A stretch of 64,000 nt of DNA from Planktosalinus sp963977065 (GTDB lineage: Bacteria; Bacteroidota; Bacteroidia; Flavobacteriales; Flavobacteriaceae), in assembly GCA_963977065.1 (NCBI GenBank), contig CAXBNF010000008.1, positions 40,832-104,831 of the forward strand, in the 5' to 3' direction. Position numbers and translations under genes: made by a program. Under the pieces are notes generated by a model, which saw nothing but the letters and a program-made list of their open reading frames with translations, did no database searches and was not told the origin of the DNA. Of this stretch, positions 59,942-64,000 are shown piece by piece (within the stretch, counting starts at the first letter, position 1; every line of letters starts with the position of its first letter).

Positions 59942-60391
59942 TTATTTTTTAAAGTATTTTAATGGTGGAATTAACATTCCAAAGCTTTCTCCTTTGTCTT
60001 TTCCTGTGTGCTTGTGGTGCATTTTATGTGCTCTTCTAATGGCTTTTGCATACCAGTTGTTGGCATTTCTGAAAAGTTTAAAACGCTGGTGAATAAAGAT
60101 GTCATGGACAAAAAAGTAGGTGAGCCCATAGGCAAAAATTCCTAATCCAATTGGCAATCCAAACCAAAAGTCATAATTTTTCCATAAAAGAAAAAAACCA
60201 ATACTTACTGCAGCATAAAAAATAAAGAAAAAATCATTGCGCTCCCACCAGCTGTCGTGGTCTTTTTTATGGTGATCTTTGTGCAAACTCCATAAGAAAC
60301 CGTGCATGACATATTTGTGAGTAAACCAGGCCATAAACTCCATAATGAGAAAGGTCCCGATAAAAACAACAATCCAAAGTAAAATTTCCAT
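59942..60391 (-). CDS. crtZ: beta-carotene hydroxylase CrtZ (fatty acid hydroxylase superfamily)
   Basis: A 149-residue di-iron membrane hydroxylase. The histidine boxes are HKYVMHG, HKDHHKKDH, HDIFIHQR and HKMHHKH. It converts beta-carotene through cryptoxanthin to zeaxanthin by adding hydroxyls at the 3-positions of the rings. Three to four membrane segments (about 5-25, 55-75, 78-95). It is separated from crtB by 1 bp and from the cyclase by 3 bp, so they are translationally coupled. Confidence 0.94.
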   Translation of the reverse strand: MEILLWIVVFIGTFLIMEFMAWFTHKYVMHGFLWSLHKDHHKKDHDSWWERNDFFFIFYAAVSIGFFLLWKNYDFWFGLPIGLGIFAYGLTYFFVHDIFIHQRFKLFRNANNWYAKAIRRAHKMHHKHTGKDKGESFGMLIPPLKYFKK

Positions 60392-60392
60392 T

Positions 60393-61232
60393 TTAAAGCA
60401 AGTTTAATCTATAGTTAACATAACATTTTGCGAGTAATCCCATTTTTTGATAATTATTGACTCTTATACGTGTATTTTTAATTTCAGTTGAGGGGGTTTT
60501 CTTTAACTTATTTAGTAATTTTTTGTAATAAATAAAGGCGGTATACACTCCAAATTTTGCATCTGCAGGCAATTGATGAATCCCTTGTAAACCCATATTG
60601 AAATTGTGCTCAATTTCTGCAATGATATTGTTTTTAGAATCTTCGTCGAGCTTCTCCAAATCAGTATTTGGAAAGTAACTTCTGCTTAAATCTTCATAAT
60701 CGGCTTTTAAATCTCTTAAAAAATTTACTTTTTGAAACGCAGAACCCAGGTGCATTGCAGATTCTTTTAACTCTTCATATTTGTTTTGATTGCCTTTTAC
60801 AAATACTTTGAGGCACATCAATCCAACAACATCTGCTGAACCGTAAATATACGCTTTAAACTCCTCATGTGTCAAGTAATTTGTTTTGGATAAATCGAGT
60901 TTCATACTTTTCATGAAAGAATCGACCAGGTGTTTGTCAATGTTATATTTGTGATAGGTATGTTGAAAAGAGTTTAAAATGGGATTGAGACTTATTTTAT
61001 CAACAAGTGCATTTTCCAGGGACTCTTCAAAACGATTGAAGAGACTTTCTTTGTCATAATCGTGAAAAGAATCCACAATCTCGTCTGCAAATCTTACAAA
61101 ACCATAAATGTTGTAGATATCCTGTCTAATTGTAGGAGCTAACATCTTTGTTGCAATTGAAAAAGAAGTACTGTAAGACTTTGTTACAGTTTTACTACAT
61201 TTTTCAGAAACAGTGTCAAATAAAGCTTTCAT
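60393..61232 (-). CDS. crtB: phytoene synthase
   Basis: A 279-residue squalene/phytoene synthase that condenses two geranylgeranyl diphosphates. The first aspartate-rich motif is FADEIVDSFHDYD (about residues 47-59), the second is NFLRDLKADYEDLSRSYFP (about 165-185), with YCYGSAD-like KAYIYGSADVVGLM between. Length is normal for the bacterial family. It is third in the crt operon, 16 bp after crtI and 1 bp before crtZ. No prenyltransferase gene for GGPP is in the window. Confidence 0.95.
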   Translation of the reverse strand: MKALFDTVSEKCSKTVTKSYSTSFSIATKMLAPTIRQDIYNIYGFVRFADEIVDSFHDYDKESLFNRFEESLENALVDKISLNPILNSFQHTYHKYNIDKHLVDSFMKSMKLDLSKTNYLTHEEFKAYIYGSADVVGLMCLKVFVKGNQNKYEELKESAMHLGSAFQKVNFLRDLKADYEDLSRSYFPNTDLEKLDEDSKNNIIAEIEHNFNMGLQGIHQLPADAKFGVYTAFIYYKKLLNKLKKTPSTEIKNTRIRVNNYQKMGLLAKCYVNYRLNLL

Positions 61233-61248
61233 AGTTTTTGTTGATCGT

Positions 61249-62712
61249 TTAATTACTATATTTTTCTATAAGCTGCGCAGTTAATTTTCCAGAAATTAAA
61301 GACGGAGGAACTCCCGGCCCCGGCACACTTAACTGACCTGTAAAATAAAGATTTTTCACTTTTTTACTTTTTAATTTAGGTCTCAGGAAAGCGGTTTGAA
61401 ATAATGTGTTAGCCAAACCATATGCATTTCCCTTATAAGAGTTATATTGTTCTATAAAATCATTCACACAAAAGCTTTCTTTAAATATAACGAAATTTTT
61501 AACTTCTTGGTTGGTTAATTTCTCAAAACGAGTCATTATTTTATTAAAATAATTTTCTCTCAATTCTGGAGTATCACTTAGACCCGGCGCAAGAGGTATC
61601 AAAAAGATACCGGCTTCTTTTCCTTCAGGTGCCGCATTATCATCTGTTTTTGATGGGAAACTAGCATAAAAGAGGGGGTCATCCGGCCATTGCGGGGTAT
61701 CATAAATTGCTTGTGCGTGCTTGGCAAAATCAACATCAAAAAATAAGGTGTGGTGTTCCACATTTTCTATTTTCTTATCAAACCCTACATAGAAAAGCAG
61801 AGAAGATGGCGCAAATATTTTCTTATCCCAATATTTTTCTGAATATTGTCTGTGAATATTGTCTAAAAGTGTTTCTGTATGATGGTAGTCTGCGCCACTT
61901 AAAACGAGGTCTGAAGAAATAATTGTTCCGTTCACTTGGATTCCTACAGCTTTTTTATTTTCTACAATTATTTTTTCCACATTTTGTTGTGTATGTATTG
62001 TAACACCCAATTCTTCAGCCAATGATTTCATAGCAAGAATCACACTGTACATGCCGTTTTTAGGATGGAAAGTGCCCAGACCAAAATCAGCATAGTTCAT
62101 AAAACTATAAAATGCAGGGGTGTTTGAGGCTTTAGCCCCAAGAAACAATACAGGAAATTCAAGAATGGCAACCAGCCGCTCATTTTTAAATTCCTTGCGC
62201 ACTTCTTTACTAATGGTACTAAAAAACTGGCCAATTTTTTTCATCGTTGCGGGAGTGACTAACTCCAGCGGGGAAACACCCGGACGATAGACCAAATCTT
62301 TAATGGCAATATTGTAATTATCTTGTGCTTCTGCAATAAACTTTTTGAGTTTTACAGAGCTCCCTTTTTCTTCTTTTTCAAAGGCCTTGCAAATTTTATC
62401 TAGAGTGTCCTCAATGGTTATAAAATCATTTTCACCAAAATAAACACTATATGCAGGGTTGAGTTTTATTAATTCATAATAATCAGAAGTGGTTTTATCA
62501 AAATCAGCAAAAAACTTTTCAAAAACATCAGGCATCCAATACCAGGTGGGACCAATATCAAAGGTAAACCCCTCTTTTTTAAATTGTCTTGCTCTCCCTC
62601 CAACAGTGGTGTTTTTTTCATAGATGGTCACATTGTTTCCTGCTTTTGCCAAATAACAAGAAGCTGCCAATGCTGAAAATCCGGAACCGATGATGGAAAT
62701 ATTTTTTTTCAT
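61249..62712 (-). CDS. crtI: phytoene desaturase (lycopene-forming, CrtI)
   Basis: A 487-residue FAD enzyme of normal CrtI length. The dinucleotide-binding motif is ISIIGSGFSALAASCYLAKAGNNVTIYEKNTTVGGRA, within which the first 20 residues show GxGxxxxxxS; the C-terminal signature is LYFTGQLSVPGPGVPPSLISGKLTA. It introduces four double bonds into phytoene to give lycopene. Only one desaturase gene is present, consistent with a single-enzyme four-step route. It is the first gene of the crt operon with a -7 box TACTTTTG and a symmetrical element at 62714-62726 immediately upstream. Confidence 0.95.
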   Translation of the reverse strand: MKKNISIIGSGFSALAASCYLAKAGNNVTIYEKNTTVGGRARQFKKEGFTFDIGPTWYWMPDVFEKFFADFDKTTSDYYELIKLNPAYSVYFGENDFITIEDTLDKICKAFEKEEKGSSVKLKKFIAEAQDNYNIAIKDLVYRPGVSPLELVTPATMKKIGQFFSTISKEVRKEFKNERLVAILEFPVLFLGAKASNTPAFYSFMNYADFGLGTFHPKNGMYSVILAMKSLAEELGVTIHTQQNVEKIIVENKKAVGIQVNGTIISSDLVLSGADYHHTETLLDNIHRQYSEKYWDKKIFAPSSLLFYVGFDKKIENVEHHTLFFDVDFAKHAQAIYDTPQWPDDPLFYASFPSKTDDNAAPEGKEAGIFLIPLAPGLSDTPELRENYFNKIMTRFEKLTNQEVKNFVIFKESFCVNDFIEQYNSYKGNAYGLANTLFQTAFLRPKLKSKKVKNLYFTGQLSVPGPGVPPSLISGKLTAQLIEKYSN

Positions 62713-62713
62713 A

Positions 62714-62730
62714 TTTGTTTAACAAAAGTA
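62714..62730 (-). promoter_or_regulatory. crtI -7 box with overlapping symmetrical element
   Basis: Minus strand TACTTTTG (62723-62730, exact consensus) overlaps TTTGTTAAACAAA (62714-62726), whose 6-bp arms TTTGTT / AACAAA are perfect around one base. This is a plausible operator for the MerR-type regulator encoded upstream. The start codon is only 2 nt away, so the transcript would be nearly leaderless. Confidence 0.5.
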
Positions 62731-62789
62731 ATCAGATTCTAAACAAATTTTAATTTGATAAAAAAAATTAAGAATATTTTATCATTTTT

Positions 62790-63686
62790 CTAAATGGAAT
62801 CAATAAAATCTGAAAGGCTTTTAAATACTCTAAATTGTTTTGGATAATCTTCAGTAGGTTCACTTAACAATTTACTTCCAAAAAGCCATACTTCGTTAGA
62901 GTTATCCTTACAGATATTTTCATCTAAATCATTAATAAATTCAGGAATTTTTTCATTTTCCGGTTGCACGGTCAAATAAGAAACAAAAACGATATTATCG
63001 TGGTGGTTGAGAAGGTGTTGCAGGTTTTTTGTGGGAATATTATTTCCTAGAAAAATGGTTTTGTAGCCTTTGCTCAGAAGTTCATAATTTACATAGAGCA
63101 ATCCAATTTCATGGATTTCGTCAAGGGGTAAAAACAACACAAATAATTTCTCGTGTTTTGAGGGTGCGTTTGAAAATTTAGATTCTATCTGGACAATAAT
63201 CTTTTGCTTGATAAGCTCAGAAATAAAGCGCTCGTGTGAAGGGTCAATGGTGCCCGTTTGCCATAAAAGTCCAATATCGTTGAGTAGGGGCAAGAAAACG
63301 TGAAAGAATATTTCCCTGAAACTGTATTGTTTTTCCAGTTTTTCAAAGGTGGCTTGAAACAATTGGGGGTCAAAATTAAGCATTGAAGACTTCAACTCTG
63401 AGAGGGCATAAATCTCTTTAGAATCGTGCAAACCAGACTCCTCTATGATGTTTTTTATTTCGTTATTCTGAAGACCTGCGATTTTAGAAATTTTATAGCC
63501 GTGATTGTAAAGGTAGGTTACATTTAGAAGTTTCATTAGATTATCCAAATCATAAGTTCTGATGTTTGTGTCAGTCCTATCGGGCTCGAGTAAGTTGTAT
63601 CTCTTTTCCCATATTCTTATGGTGTGCGCTTTGATACCACTCAAATGTTCTAAATCTTTAATACTGAATTGCGTTTTAATTCCCAT
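62790..63686 (-). CDS. MerR-family regulator with B12-binding domain (CarH/LitR-like)
   Basis: A 298-residue regulator. MerR helix-turn-helix at the N-terminus (FSIKDLEHLSGIKAHTIRIWEKRY), then a four-helix region (about 95-165) and a cobalamin-binding Rossmann domain with E190-x-H192-x-x-G195 (EIHEIG) and IFLGNNIP. This is the architecture of CarH/LitR photoreceptors that repress carotenoid genes in the dark using adenosylcobalamin. However, the CarH photochemistry residues are changed: Trp142 aligns with CarH Trp131, but the next residue is Gln143 (CarH His132), and the W-x9-EH motif ends in Arg153 instead of His. It lies directly upstream of crtI (77 bp) in the same direction. Confidence 0.88.
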   Translation of the reverse strand: MGIKTQFSIKDLEHLSGIKAHTIRIWEKRYNLLEPDRTDTNIRTYDLDNLMKLLNVTYLYNHGYKISKIAGLQNNEIKNIIEESGLHDSKEIYALSELKSSMLNFDPQLFQATFEKLEKQYSFREIFFHVFLPLLNDIGLLWQTGTIDPSHERFISELIKQKIIVQIESKFSNAPSKHEKLFVLFLPLDEIHEIGLLYVNYELLSKGYKTIFLGNNIPTKNLQHLLNHHDNIVFVSYLTVQPENEKIPEFINDLDENICKDNSNEVWLFGSKLLSEPTEDYPKQFRVFKSLSDFIDSI

Positions 63687-63775
63687 TTAAAAATGTTTAA
63701 TGTGTATGAAGTTTTATTAAACTGAGTAAATGTATGAAAAGAAAAGAGATAATTAAAAAATGGAGTATTAAAAAG

Positions 63776-63859
63776 TGCCCGAAGTGGGACTTGAACCCAC
63801 ACGCCCTAAAGGACACATGGCCCTCAACCATGCCTGTCTACCAATTCCAGCATCCGGGC
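63776..63859 (-). tRNA. tRNA-Leu (anticodon GAG)
   Basis: On the minus strand a complete 84-nt tRNA with a long variable arm folds: acceptor GCCCGGA / TTCGGGC, anticodon stem CATGG / CCATG with loop TTGAGGG giving anticodon GAG, and T arm GTGGG-TTCAAGT-CCCAC. The 3' CCA is not encoded. It reads CTC and CTT leucine codons. Lies between merR and a tRNA-Lys fragment. Confidence 0.93.
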
Positions 63860-63946
63860 GGATGAACTTAAAGGTTCAAGTAATATAATCCTTTAAGATA
63901 TTTAATAAAGTTAAGTGAGAGATTTAACTTTTAGAACTTTTTTTTG

Positions 63947-64000
63947 TGATCTGGCTGGGGCTCGAACCCAGGACCCTCTCCTTAAAAGGGAGATGCTCTA
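63947..64000 (-). tRNA. tRNA-Lys (anticodon TTT), 3' part
   Basis: The window ends inside this gene. On the minus strand the anticodon arm TCTCC-CTTTTAA-GGAGA (anticodon TTT), T arm CTGGG-TTCGAGC-CCCAG and acceptor 3' strand CCAGATC plus discriminator A are present; the D arm and acceptor 5' strand lie beyond base 64000. CCA is not encoded. Confidence 0.9.

Noticed and set aside
1..64000. Insertion sequence, prophage, retron, CRISPR-Cas or restriction-modification genes
   Set aside because: No transposase, integrase, reverse transcriptase, Cas, or restriction enzyme was found; the only mobile-like units are the two repeat-bounded small genes and interspersed repeats.

Overview
The window is a contiguous piece of chromosome from a low-GC member of the Bacteroidota, almost certainly a flavobacterium (Flavobacteriaceae or a close relative). 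The evidence is consistent: five secreted proteins carry type IX secretion (T9SS) C-terminal sorting domains; a FecI/FecR/TonB-receptor triad has the Bacteroidota architecture; DUF4295 and DUF6090 proteins are present; the rpmB-rpmG-DUF4295-ftsY-rimO order is typical of the phylum; many genes have the Bacteroidota -7 box TAnnTTTG, in the best cases with a TTG/TTTG -33 box 17-23 nt upstream. Coding density is high and no gene-free stretch exceeds about 300 bp.

Layout. 1-9 kb: 3' end of a T9SS beta-propeller protein, recR, a family-2 glycosyltransferase, a 2-oxo-acid dehydrogenase E2, a solo BLUF photoreceptor (opposite strand), a DEDDh exonuclease, an FAH-family hydrolase, an HPt protein, cinA, then ribosomal genes rpmB and rpmG and the 51-residue DUF4295 gene. 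9-14 kb: ftsY, rimO, a sialidase-like lipoprotein and a family-4-like glycosyltransferase. 14-20 kb: an ECF sigma / FecR anti-sigma / TonB-receptor operon, divergent from a four-domain fasciclin lipoprotein. 20-30 kb: ffh, a GxxExxY gene inside inverted repeats, folD, an AI-2E transporter, a large methyltransferase, a lipoprotein, a HerA-like ATPase, a membrane protein with a zinc-site-like tail and a DUF6090 protein. 30-39 kb: a fatty-acid beta-oxidation operon (MarR regulator, fadB-type fusion, thiolase, acyl-CoA dehydrogenase) plus an acyl-CoA ligase; two of its intergenic gaps hold copies of a small four-helix-bundle-gene element. 39-46 kb: a LytTR/LytS-type two-component cluster with a second, degenerate kinase, then a 42-residue membrane protein and two paralogous T9SS proteins. 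46-59 kb: purL, a large T9SS protein, uvrB, a type B T9SS protein, an M28 peptidase and a small repeat lipoprotein. 59-64 kb: a complete carotenoid operon (crtI, crtB, crtZ, CarR-type lycopene cyclase) behind a CarH/LitR-like MerR regulator, then tRNA-Leu(GAG) and the 3' part of tRNA-Lys(TTT).

How the genes work together. The crt cluster should convert geranylgeranyl diphosphate through phytoene and lycopene to beta-carotene and zeaxanthin, under a B12-binding-type regulator whose photochemical residues are atypical. The fad cluster encodes activation, dehydrogenation, hydration/oxidation and thiolysis of fatty acids behind a MarR repressor with a candidate operator. SRP (ffh) and its receptor (ftsY) are both present, fitting a large secretome.

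The most unusual feature is small repeat-borne elements. (i) A four-helix-bundle (23S-rRNA-IVP-like) ORF sits between imperfect 33-bp inverted repeats made of heptamers, and an internally deleted relative lies one gene upstream in the same operon. (ii) A GxxExxY ORF sits between 25-bp inverted repeats. (iii) Short interspersed repeats are translated in frame inside purL at three places. These suggest transposase-less mobile units and REP-like repeats actively spreading in this genome. I could not run any search, so family names rest on motif recognition.
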